Shown: positions 26,477 to 33,710 of the stretch, piece by piece
Layout of the letters: every line of letters starts with the position of its first letter
Numbering within the stretch: position 1 is the first letter of the stretch
Assembly (NCBI GenBank): GCA_001899775.1
Contig: MKWN01000050.1
Location: 1 to 35,816, forward strand
Origin: Thiobacillus sp. 65-29
Lineage (GTDB): Bacteria > Pseudomonadota > Gammaproteobacteria > Burkholderiales > Thiobacillaceae
Reading direction: 5' to 3'
Length of the DNA: 35,816 nucleotides
The notes under the pieces: generated by a model
Seen by the model: only the letters and a program-made list of their open reading frames with translations
Databases searched by the model: none
What the model was told of the DNA's origin: nothing
Made by a program: the position numbers and the translations under genes

Positions 26477-28909
26477 TCAGAACGGCGGGCGGTGGCCGTC
26501 GCCTCCCGCGGTCGCGTCCTCGCTTTCGGGCTTGCCCGGTTCGCCTTCGCCTTCCCAGACGAAGATGTTGCTGGGCTTCCCATCCACCTTCACGGTCTGC
26601 GGGACCTTCTTCCAGCCCAGCGCCTGCATCGCGGTCTTGACCATCCGGGGGACCTTTCCCACCCGCTTGTCGCGGGTCAGTCCGAGGTGTCCATACACGG
26701 CGTCATTCGTCACGATCCACCGGCCCGCCCACTGCCCCGTTCCGCGCTGGAGGCAGGCGCTCAGGTCGTGGAGCGATTCCACGAAGCCCTCATCCACCAC
26801 CCGGCGGCGGTCCTGCTCCTGCTTCGCCAGCGCCTCCGCCTCCGGGCTCAGGAGCAGGCGGTGCGAGTCGGAGCGGTAGCGGGCCAGCGCCTCCGCCACC
26901 AGTTGATCGCGCACGGCGGCGAGCCCTTCGAGGTTTCCACGGGCCACCCGGACGGGCCAGAAGCGGCGGTTGCCGGTCGGGTCGTGTAGATAGCGGTCCT
27001 CGTTGGTCGTGCCTGCCAATACAAACCGGCGGGGGACGGTAACGGCGGTGCGGGCGTAGGCGAGGCGTCCTTTGTCCTCTTGGCGGGTGATCGCGGCCTT
27101 GAGGGTTTCCACCTCCTTCCGGCTCATGCCGTCCAGCTCTGCGCATTCGAGAATCCAGACGCCCGCCGTGACCTCCAAGACCTCGCGCGCATCACGCGCC
27201 CCGAGGAAGGAGGCATCAGAGAAGCGGTCAGCGCAGGTCAGGTCCAAGGTGCCGGTGGCGAGGACGCGCAGGGCGGTCGATTTGCCCAAGCCGGTCGCGC
27301 CCTCAAGGACCAGCATCTGGTCGAACTTCGCCCCGGGCTCGAAGGCCCGCACGATGGCCGCGGTCAGCCAAGCGGCCCCCGCCTCCCGGGTGTAGGCGTT
27401 GTCCTCCGCTCCGAGGTAATCCACCAGCCAGGTATCGAGGCGCGGCGTTCCATCCCACGGGGGCAGCGCGTGGAGGTGGTCGAGCAGCGAGTCAAAGCGG
27501 TTTTCCGTGCAGAGCGACAAGACCGCGTTGCGTGGATTCACCTCGCCCGGGTCGAAGCCGAAGCGGCGGATGATCGCGTCACGCAAGATGCGCTCCGCGT
27601 GGTCGGAGAAGTCGCCCGCGTACTCGTCCAGCTCGTGCGAGCCGATGAGGTGCCGATCCCGGAACTTGTCATAGCGGCATTCCACGCCCATCAGCATCAG
27701 CGCGGTCCGGGTGTTCCAGTAGCTCGGCAGCGGTTCGCCGTTCTGGTTCATCCGATCCCACGTCAGGACCTCGCCGCCCGGCAGCGTCCCGGCGGTCCCG
27801 TCCCCCTTCGCCACTTCGGCAAAGGCGCGATTGACTTGGCGCTCAACGTACCGGCGCTTGTTCCCCTTCTGCGCGCTGACGTGCTCGTAGAAGGCGGCGT
27901 TGTTCGAGTCGAGCAACAGCCCGGCGACCAGCTCCTTGGGCGCGCCCACCCGGGCGAGGTGGCAGGTAACGGCAAACACCATGTCGCTGCGGTCGCCGTC
28001 ATACTTCGAGGTGTCCCCGGTCGTCACCAGCGCCAGCGCCCAGTCGTCAATCGTCTTTCCGTTCGCATCGGCCCATGCGGTCAGCTCCGCCGTGCCCACG
28101 GTCGGCGGGATCGCGGCGTCAGCGATCTTCCACTTGTCCGCGGGGGGCTGCTTCGAGCGCGGCGCGACCTGTCCGGCGGTCGCCAGCGGCGCGGCCTCCT
28201 TGGGCTGGTCGGCGTATGCCTTCAGCTTGTCGAAGTCCTCCGCGGCGTAGCGGCGGGAGAAGTCCGCCCCCGGAACCAGCGAGGACAGGGCAGGCCCGCG
28301 GCCCTTCGCCGCCTTCTTCTTGTTGGGCACGTTGATAGTGCCCGGGAGGCGTAGGAGGCGCGTGCAGTCTTGGGTATTGTCCGCGCGGGCTTCGTCCTTG
28401 CTGTAGGCGTTCTGTAGGCCCCGGTTGATCGCCTCGCCCAACAGCAGCTCCGGCGGTTCGTTGCCTTCGCCCTTCCACTGCGGAATCATCAGCGGTTCGC
28501 TCAGCAGCCACACCGCCTGATACCCACCACCGCTCGAAACGATCAGCGAAGGCGACGGCACGCCGTCCCGCGGGGTCGTCAGCAGCTTGTAGATGCGCTC
28601 CTGCTCGCTGGCGAGTTCTTCCCCGGCCCGCGGATCAACATCAATATGGAAGGCGCGGAAACCGGCGATTTGCTCCTTGCTCGCTTTCTTGGTGAGGCGG
28701 GAGCGCACGAGGTTGATGTGGTAGTAGATTCCCCGCTTGCCCTGATGGCCTTCGATCCACGCGGCGGCGGCGTCCGCCTCGCTGGGCTTGAAGGTCCGCG
28801 TCTCGGCTCCGCCGTCCGGCTCGATTGCCGTGAGGCTCCAGCCGTGTTCCGGCGACAGGCGGCGCAGGAAGTCGATAGCGGCGGCGGTATCGTGTTTGAG
28901 TTGTTCCAT
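26477..28909 (-). CDS. Primase-helicase: AEP primase fused to VapE-type helicase
   Basis: An 810-residue replication protein. The N-terminal archaeo-eukaryotic primase domain has the metal pair D90 and D92 (FHIDVDP) and the SGGGYQAVW strand (126-134). The C-terminal VapE-type helicase has PPWDGTPRLDTWLVDYLG, Walker A EGATGLGKST (536-545), Walker B around ILECAEL (586-592) and NRRFWPV (647-653). The last 100 residues look like a winged helix. VapE/primase proteins drive replication in several phage-satellite families. The start at 28909 overlaps the AlpA-like stop as TGATG and has GGAGGG upstream. It very likely acts on the origin at 25766-25937. Confidence 0.92.
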   Translation of the reverse strand: MEQLKHDTAAAIDFLRRLSPEHGWSLTAIEPDGGAETRTFKPSEADAAAAWIEGHQGKRGIYYHINLVRSRLTKKASKEQIAGFRAFHIDVDPRAGEELASEQERIYKLLTTPRDGVPSPSLIVSSGGGYQAVWLLSEPLMIPQWKGEGNEPPELLLGEAINRGLQNAYSKDEARADNTQDCTRLLRLPGTINVPNKKKAAKGRGPALSSLVPGADFSRRYAAEDFDKLKAYADQPKEAAPLATAGQVAPRSKQPPADKWKIADAAIPPTVGTAELTAWADANGKTIDDWALALVTTGDTSKYDGDRSDMVFAVTCHLARVGAPKELVAGLLLDSNNAAFYEHVSAQKGNKRRYVERQVNRAFAEVAKGDGTAGTLPGGEVLTWDRMNQNGEPLPSYWNTRTALMLMGVECRYDKFRDRHLIGSHELDEYAGDFSDHAERILRDAIIRRFGFDPGEVNPRNAVLSLCTENRFDSLLDHLHALPPWDGTPRLDTWLVDYLGAEDNAYTREAGAAWLTAAIVRAFEPGAKFDQMLVLEGATGLGKSTALRVLATGTLDLTCADRFSDASFLGARDAREVLEVTAGVWILECAELDGMSRKEVETLKAAITRQEDKGRLAYARTAVTVPRRFVLAGTTNEDRYLHDPTGNRRFWPVRVARGNLEGLAAVRDQLVAEALARYRSDSHRLLLSPEAEALAKQEQDRRRVVDEGFVESLHDLSACLQRGTGQWAGRWIVTNDAVYGHLGLTRDKRVGKVPRMVKTAMQALGWKKVPQTVKVDGKPSNIFVWEGEGEPGKPESEDATAGGDGHRPPF

Positions 28910-29139
28910 CACACGCCCTCCGCGGTATGGTTTTGTTCGTTGGCGGTCAGCCACTCGTCAAGGGCGGCGCGGCGGTACAGGACCCGGCGGCTCAACTTCG
29001 CGTAGCGCGGGCCACCGCCCTTGACGCGCAGGCCTTCGAGGGTCTGGCGGGACAGGCGCAGGTAGATCGCGGCTTCCTCGGTCGTGAATACCGCGAGCTG
29101 CATCACCTGCTCGATGCTCAGAGGGTTACGCGCGTCCAT
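28909..29139 (-). CDS. AlpA/excisionase-like HTH protein
   Basis: A 76-residue HTH_17-type protein: FTTEEAAIYLRLSRQTLEGLR, then GGPRYAKLSRRVLYRRAALDEWL, the classic wing of AlpA/Xis-like proteins. It may direct excision or activate the operon. AGGAGGG precedes the ATG; the gene overlaps the upstream 205-aa gene by 14 bp and is coupled to the primase. Its C-terminal tail is short. Confidence 0.85.
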   Translation of the reverse strand: MDARNPLSIEQVMQLAVFTTEEAAIYLRLSRQTLEGLRVKGGGPRYAKLSRRVLYRRAALDEWLTANEQNHTAEGV

Positions 29140-29743
29140 CTTCGCGGCCCTCCTTCAGCAGGTACTCGATGAGCGACCGCCCAAAGCAGAGCGCGTGGGC
29201 TTCGTCCAGGTCATACAAGAGCTTCAGGAAGGGCTCGCTGTCGGTCAGCGCGGGGTCAGCTTCGATCCGCTGGCGCAGCTCCTTCTCGCGGCGCAGGACT
29301 TGGGCGACGGCCTGAATGAACAGCTCGCACACCTCATCGTCGGTGGCATCGCCGTGCTTCTCTGCCAGTTGCCGGACGCGCCCAGCCGGGAGGCCGGTTT
29401 CAGCGGTCAGCGCCTCAAGCGAGTCACCTCCGGCCAGCAGGAAGGCGGTGATGAAGGGGTGCGGGGCGTCGTCAGGGGTAGCGCGAACCTGATTGACCGC
29501 ATCGGCGCAGTGCCATGCGAGGTTCAGGACCTCTTTGCGGAAGGTGCGGCGCTTCTCCTGCTTTTCCTCATAGGCGTCGATTTCGTCCTTGTACCAAAAG
29601 GACGCGCGCCGCCCGGGGACCTTGTGCGGCTTCGGGAAGGTGGGATCGTGTTTGACTTTCCAGTAGATGTTTGCAACGGACTTCTTCGTGTGGAAGGCCA
29701 CTTCCGTCGCGTTGAGCTTGATGCGGTTGTTCTTCTCGGTCAT
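29126..29743 (-). CDS. AlpA-like DNA-binding protein with helical extension (205 aa)
   Basis: Residues 8-57 form an AlpA-like winged helix (KLNATEVAFHTKKSVANIYW, FPKPHKVPGRRASFWYKDEIDAYE). The remaining 145 residues are helical and unlike known families, with a second possible HTH around GGDSLEALTAETGLPAGRVR. First gene of the regulation/replication operon, so it may be a master regulator of the element, analogous to satellite Stl or AlpA in position only. Confidence 0.75.
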   Translation of the reverse strand: MTEKNNRIKLNATEVAFHTKKSVANIYWKVKHDPTFPKPHKVPGRRASFWYKDEIDAYEEKQEKRRTFRKEVLNLAWHCADAVNQVRATPDDAPHPFITAFLLAGGDSLEALTAETGLPAGRVRQLAEKHGDATDDEVCELFIQAVAQVLRREKELRQRIEADPALTDSEPFLKLLYDLDEAHALCFGRSLIEYLLKEGREDGRA

Positions 29744-29957
29744 GGTCGGGGACTCCGATCACGGCCCGCGCCACCAAAAAGAAAGGAGGCAGCGCAAGCC
29801 AATGTTTGGCTCACGACTGCCCCCTTGCATCACGCTCGGATTTGAGGTGGCTCCTGTCCGGCTATCGCATCACGCTCCGCCCCGGACTCTCGCCCACCTA
29901 GCAATCACTCAGGTCGCCCCGGATCACCCGGGGCTGATGGACTTATTCTAACCCTAA
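29744..29957. other. Structured leader/regulatory region of the regulator-primase operon
   Basis: 214 bp without a gene. It contains a nested inverted repeat (GGCAG/CTGCC around AGCCAA/TTGGCT, 29788-29821), a direct repeat GCATCACGCTC (29827-29837 and 29877-29887, 50 bp apart), and a hairpin CCCCGG/CCGGGG (29917-29933). These look like operator sites for element regulators or a folded leader RNA. No confident promoter was recognised. Confidence 0.45.
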
Positions 29958-29984
29958 GAAAAACCGTTTTAGAAGCGGTTTTTC
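29958..29984 (-). terminator. Terminator after the integrase gene
   Basis: GAAAAACCG and CGGTTTTTC form a 9-bp stem with a 9-nt loop and a T-tract in either direction. It ends leftward transcription of the integrase, whose stop is at 30029, and isolates it from the regulator operon. Confidence 0.8.
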
Positions 29985-30028
29985 GTGTCAGATACACCTC
30001 TAAGGGATTGATCTATATACTTTTTACT

Positions 30029-31345
30029 TTACTTTTTCGGGTCCTTTTCTGGCACAACTGCTTGTCCCTTCTGGCTTTTCTTCGAGCCCTCGCACAGGAG
30101 GCGCAGCCGGTCGGAAATCTGCTGCATCGGCCCGCGCAGGTACTCTTGGTCAGGGGTGTAGTAGTTGCGCGTGATCTTCCGGCTGGACCGGGCCGACACG
30201 GCGTGGTTCACCAAGACTTGAATGACCGGCTCCGGGATGCCGAGCTGGTACGCCTGCGTGATGAACGTATGGCGCAGCCCGTGAATCGAGAAGGGGACGG
30301 ACAGCTTCACCTTGGGCTCGCTGATGTGGCCGCTCGCGCTTTCCGCCGGGAACACATAGGGCGAGTTGGGGAAAGCCTTGTTGGTCAGCTCGCATTCCTG
30401 CCGCTTCTTCAACAAGTCAATGAGGTAGTCCGACAGGGGGAGGAAGAAGGCCCGATCCTTGCCGCCCTTCGGGTTGGGCACATACAGCGCGCGGTCGTCC
30501 CACTTCACATGATCCCATTCGACCTCCGCAGCGGAGCCCCGGCGCATCCCCGTGAATAGGACAAACAAGAGATAGTCCCGGCGGATCGGGTTGTCCAAGC
30601 CCAGCACCTCGGCAAACCAGCGGGGCAGGTCCTTGTCTGGGATGGCGGCGTCCCGCTCCTCCTCCCTGTACCAATCGACCGCGATGCAGGGGTTGTCGGG
30701 CATCCCTTCATACTGGCGGGCGGCGCGGTTGTAGATCGCCCGGAACACGCGCATGACGGAGTTGGCGGTGTAGCGGCCTGACTCCTCGGTGCGCTCTTTC
30801 TTGTAGGTTTTCCCGTTCTTCGGGGTCACGGTCGCGTACTTGCCCGCGGCGATGTCGGCCACGATCTGATGATGGCGGCTGTTCGCGTCCTCCCGGGTGA
30901 TCGAGGCCAGCGGCTTGTTCAACCAGTCCTCAAGGTAGCGCGTCATCAGGTACTCATAGTCACCGATGGTCCGGGCGCTGCGGCCCTTCGCCTTCATCGT
31001 CTTGAGCGTCAGCTCAAGCCCCTCCTTGAGGCTGATGGTCTGGTTCTTCGGCGCGAGCCCGACCCGGGCGGAGGACGGCGGCGCGAGCCCTTGCAGTTCG
31101 AGTAGTGCCGCCTTCGCCTTCTCGCGGCCTTGGTCAAGGGTCAGCTCCCCGTAATGCCCAAGGGTGACGCGGCGGCTCCCCCTCTGGGCAAAGAATGTCT
31201 TGGTCCTCGCGCCCACGACAACCCCGAAGCCTGGCAAGGCGGTATCGAACAGGACCCGTTGCCGGTTCCCCTTCTCAGTCGTCACAGGTTCGGCGCTGTC
31301 CAGTGCCGTCTTGGTCAGCTTGATCTTCTCGCTGTAGGTGCCCAT
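30029..31345 (-). CDS. int: Tyrosine recombinase (integrase)
   Basis: A 438-residue phage-type integrase. The N-terminal arm-binding region (DUF4102-like) has VTLGHYGELTLDQGREKAKA, followed by a core-binding domain at about 105-215. The catalytic domain shows R in TGMRRG (about 268), H355 and R358 in IHGLRHTF, H381 in VNHAVS and the nucleophile Y395/Y396 in RNYYTPD. The start at 31345 follows GAGGCGG; the ATG at 31357 has no site. It lies 152 bp from attR, and paired TAATAA arm sites lie just upstream, so the gene may be autoregulated. It is the enzyme expected to have cut the tRNA anticodon loop. Confidence 0.93.
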   Translation of the reverse strand: MGTYSEKIKLTKTALDSAEPVTTEKGNRQRVLFDTALPGFGVVVGARTKTFFAQRGSRRVTLGHYGELTLDQGREKAKAALLELQGLAPPSSARVGLAPKNQTISLKEGLELTLKTMKAKGRSARTIGDYEYLMTRYLEDWLNKPLASITREDANSRHHQIVADIAAGKYATVTPKNGKTYKKERTEESGRYTANSVMRVFRAIYNRAARQYEGMPDNPCIAVDWYREEERDAAIPDKDLPRWFAEVLGLDNPIRRDYLLFVLFTGMRRGSAAEVEWDHVKWDDRALYVPNPKGGKDRAFFLPLSDYLIDLLKKRQECELTNKAFPNSPYVFPAESASGHISEPKVKLSVPFSIHGLRHTFITQAYQLGIPEPVIQVLVNHAVSARSSRKITRNYYTPDQEYLRGPMQQISDRLRLLCEGSKKSQKGQAVVPEKDPKK

Positions 31346-31356
31346 AATCCGCCTCA

Positions 31357-31376
31357 TCTAATAAGGGTCTAATAAG
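31357..31376 (+). repeat. Right arm-type integrase sites (paired)
   Basis: TCTAATAAG occurs at 31357-31365 and 31368-31376, 11 bp apart, matching the left-end pair at 20027-20046. A further inverted TAATAA (TTATTA, 31464-31469) is closer to the core. They overlap the leader of the integrase gene. Confidence 0.6.
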
Positions 31377-31497
31377 CGACAGCGTAGAAGCCGGAGGGGT
31401 TTTGGACCTCCTAACCTGCTAACTTGCGCGCCGCAACTCCCCGTAGGATAAGGCTTTAGGCCATTATTAGGGAAGGGGCTGGGATTGGGGCTAGTCT

Positions 31498-31542
31498 TTC
31501 GTAATGCGAAGGTCGTAGGTTCGACTCCTATTGCCGGCACCA
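31498..31542 (+). pseudogene. attR core plus 3' half of host tRNA-Thr
   Basis: TTCGTAA (31498-31504) followed by anticodon 3' stem TGCGA, variable loop AGGTC, T-arm GTAGG-TTCGACT-CCTAT, acceptor TGCCGGC and ACCA. It completes the 5' half at 19928. The bases before 31498 (CTAGTCT) do not form a tRNA, so no functional tRNA is made here and the half has no promoter of its own. Confidence 0.93.
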
Positions 31543-31546
31543 TTCC

Positions 31547-31571
31547 AACGCCGCTCATCGAGCGGCGTTTC
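31547..31571 (+). terminator. Terminator of the host tRNA-Thr
   Basis: AACGCCGCTC and GAGCGGCGTT form a perfect 10-bp stem around ATC, ending in TTT. It marks the end of the original host tRNA transcription unit. Confidence 0.75.
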
Positions 31572-31616
31572 CATTTGGTTGATCCGCGCGGGGCGCAACA
31601 CGGCAGCACGCCTTGT

Positions 31617-32516
31617 TCAGGCCGGCTTCGCCGGATTGATCAGCAACACATCACACGCCGTCGAGAACGCCACGTCCTTGCTCACGCTGCCGAGCATCCA
31701 GTCCTGCAGCCCGCCCCCGTAGCCATGCCGGCCGATGACAGCGAGATCGATGCCGTTGGCCTCGATATCCTGGCAGATCGCGGCGGAGGCAAGGCCCGGC
31801 AGGAAGCGGCGACCGGCAGCCGCTCCGCCTTCGACCGATGCGAGCAGCGCATCCATCTGGTGCGCCGCCTCGGTACGTCGACGATCGAGCCACTCATTGA
31901 CATCGATACCGGCGAGTTTCGCCTTGCGCAGGCGACGCTCCACCTCGCTCCCAAGCACGTGCAGCACGTCCATCTGCGCACCGCCCGCGAGAGCAAGCGC
32001 ATGGCGCACCACCTCGACCGACACCGGCGAAAAATCCACTGCGGCCAGAATCTTGCGGTAAGGTCCGTCGCCCGGTTTGCGTACCAGCAGCACGGGGTAG
32101 GTGGCCAGACGCACCAACCGCGACGCCGTCGAGCCTAGCAGCAGATCCAGCAGCGAATTCTCGCCACGCGCACCGGCCACCACGAGATCGGCCCCGGTCG
32201 CCATCGCATACTCGGCGATTTCATTGTGCGGACGACCGATCCGGCTCGCCGCTTCGACACGAATGTCGAACGTGCTCACGATCTCGTCCGCCTGGTCGTC
32301 GAGGCGGGTTTTCCCGGCTTCCTGCACCGACAGATCGTGGCGGCCCAGCGTCTCCGCATCCAGGGTGATGCCAGGGTAGAGGTCAAGCGGGCGCACCACA
32401 TGCAACAGGTGCAGCACTGCATGCTGCTGCCGGGCAATGTGCGCCGCACGCCGGACCGCGCGGTCGGCCGCGGGCGAGAAATCGGTCGCGACGAGGACGC
32501 GCTGGATGCTCGACAT
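31617..32516 (-). CDS. Tandem UspA universal stress protein
   Basis: A 299-residue protein with two UspA domains (about 1-145 and 152-299). Each domain begins with the beta-strand/aspartate pattern (RVLVATDFSPAADRA; KILAAVDFSPVSVEV). The nucleotide-binding GxxG regions are ATGADLVVAGARGENSLLDL and NGIDLAVIGRHGYGGG. GGAGATCGCC precedes the ATG and a TATGAT box lies about 30 bp upstream. Its role in stress survival is inferred from the family. Confidence 0.9.
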   Translation of the reverse strand: MSSIQRVLVATDFSPAADRAVRRAAHIARQQHAVLHLLHVVRPLDLYPGITLDAETLGRHDLSVQEAGKTRLDDQADEIVSTFDIRVEAASRIGRPHNEIAEYAMATGADLVVAGARGENSLLDLLLGSTASRLVRLATYPVLLVRKPGDGPYRKILAAVDFSPVSVEVVRHALALAGGAQMDVLHVLGSEVERRLRKAKLAGIDVNEWLDRRRTEAAHQMDALLASVEGGAAAGRRFLPGLASAAICQDIEANGIDLAVIGRHGYGGGLQDWMLGSVSKDVAFSTACDVLLINPAKPA

Positions 32517-32597
32517 GGCGATCTCCTGAAAATAATTCGCTTTTGTATCATAGTCGGCGCGCCGCCGGTGTGCAGCGCGTGCGCGCGACCGGACACT

Positions 32598-32829
32598 TCA
32601 CTCGAACCAACCCTCGATTTTCCTTCGGTCCGGCAGGCCACCGGCGTGCACCAGCCTGCCGTCGACCACGACGCCGGGCGTCGACGTGACGCCGTAGCCG
32701 GGGATGATCGCCATGTCCTCGACCTTCTCCAGCCTGACCGCGACGCCACGCGCCTGCGCGACCGCCTCGATCAGCTCAGCGTGGCACGCAGTTGGCGCAA
32801 CCGCTGCCGAGCGCCTTGATGTCCTTCAT
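32598..32829 (-). pseudogene. Small redox thioredoxin gene with frameshift
   Basis: The start reads MKDIKALGSGCANC, the CxxC-containing N-terminus of small TM0996-type thioredoxins. The frame then stops at TGA 18 codons in. The rest continues in another frame: AELIEAVAQARGVAVRLEK, then IPGYGVTSTPGVVVDGRLV and a normal C-terminus ending GWFE. Two single-base losses near CCACGCTG would restore the usual protein. It follows arsM by 6 bp, the usual ars context. This could be a true pseudogene or a sequencing error. Confidence 0.75.
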
Positions 32830-32835
32830 GGCGTT

Positions 32836-33645
32836 TCAGCGGGCGGGCCTGACGGCCTCGATCGTCGCCGATGCGATGTAGTCCTCGACGCCCCGCCCCG
32901 GCGCCCACTGGCGGATGAACTCGCGGCTGGCGTCCTTGGGCGCGATGCGGATGTCGGCGAAGCCGGCCGCCCCGAGCATCGCGGCGAGTTCGTCGACGCT
33001 CGCTGCGCCGGCGATACATGCGGTGTAGAGCGCGACCTCCTGCTGCATGTCGGGCGGCAGCGGGGCGGTCATGACGATGTCGGAAATCGCCAGACGGCCG
33101 CCCGGCTTCAGCACACGGAAGGCGTCACGGAATACCTGCGCCTTGTCCGGCGACAGGTTGATGACGCAGTTGGAAATGATCACGTCGACCGTCGCGTCGG
33201 CGACTGGGAGGTGCTCGATCTCGCCGAGGCGGAAATCCACGTTGGCGTAGCCGCCTTGGGCCGCGTTGGCGCGCGCCCTGGAGACCATGTCGGGGGTCAT
33301 GTCGACGCCGATGACGGCGCCCTCCGCACCGACCTGGCGCGCGGCGAGGAAGGCATCGAAGCCGGCGCCGCTGCCGAGGTCGAGCACGGTTTCGCCGGGC
33401 TTCAATGCGGCGATCGCCTGCGGATTGCCGCAGCCGAGGCCGAGGTTGGCGCCTTCGGGGACGGCAGCCATCTCCTCGGCGCTGTAGCCGATGCCACGCG
33501 ACAGCAATTCGGCAAGGTCCTTGTCGGCGGGGGTGCAGCAGCCGGCAGCCGGCGCGCAGCAGCCCCCGGGCGACTCGGCCCGCGCGACGGCGCCGTAGGC
33601 CTCGCGCACCTGCTGGCGGATCGGGTCGTGTTCGTTTGCGTTCAT
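32836..33645 (-). CDS. arsM: Arsenite S-adenosylmethionine methyltransferase
   Basis: A 269-residue ArsM. The SAM motif [16 protein letters not shown] is at 87-102. The cysteines C72 (GLGCGNPQ), C160 (ISNCVINLS) and C210 (YTACIAGA) are the three arsenite-binding residues of the family. An N-terminal cysteine-rich segment (GGCCAP, GCCTP, at 28-37) is common in bacterial ArsM. The start at 33645 is chosen because the protein fold begins there; the longer open frame reads through the ACR3 gene in the wrong frame. It lies between ACR3 and the thioredoxin gene in the ars operon. Confidence 0.93.
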   Translation of the reverse strand: MNANEHDPIRQQVREAYGAVARAESPGGCCAPAAGCCTPADKDLAELLSRGIGYSAEEMAAVPEGANLGLGCGNPQAIAALKPGETVLDLGSGAGFDAFLAARQVGAEGAVIGVDMTPDMVSRARANAAQGGYANVDFRLGEIEHLPVADATVDVIISNCVINLSPDKAQVFRDAFRVLKPGGRLAISDIVMTAPLPPDMQQEVALYTACIAGAASVDELAAMLGAAGFADIRIAPKDASREFIRQWAPGRGVEDYIASATIEAVRPAR

Positions 33646-33710
33646 GTCAGACTCCTGGGTCGATGATGCCGCGTCCGCGGCGGAAACCTGCCTGCCCGCA
33701 TCGCCTGCCG

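Larger units (their letters stand above)
19959..31504. mobile_element. Integrated satellite-like element in the tRNA-Thr anticodon loop
   Basis: About 11.54 kb bounded by attL (TTCGTAA, 19959-19965) and attR (TTCGTAA, 31498-31504). It holds a tyrosine integrase at the right end, two AlpA-like regulators, an AEP-VapE replication protein, a candidate origin, a GIY-YIG nuclease, a serine recombinase, a possible TerS, small unknown proteins, TerL, and a complete tRNA-Thr at the left end. No capsid, portal, protease or tail gene is visible. This suggests a phage satellite or a reduced prophage that borrows virions. Almost all of its proteins are on the minus strand; the tRNA is on the plus strand. 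Confidence 0.9.

Noticed and set aside
29802..29951. Short plus-strand ORF preceded by AAAGGAGG
   Set aside because: The spacing to the ATG is too long, the protein has no recognisable features and it lies in the operator region of the opposite gene.
19966..31497. Group I intron or trans-spliced tRNA halves as explanation for the split tRNA
   Set aside because: The inserted segment is 11.5 kb and contains an integrase and paired arm sites; nothing resembles an intron core next to the halves, and bacterial trans-splicing of tRNAs is not known.
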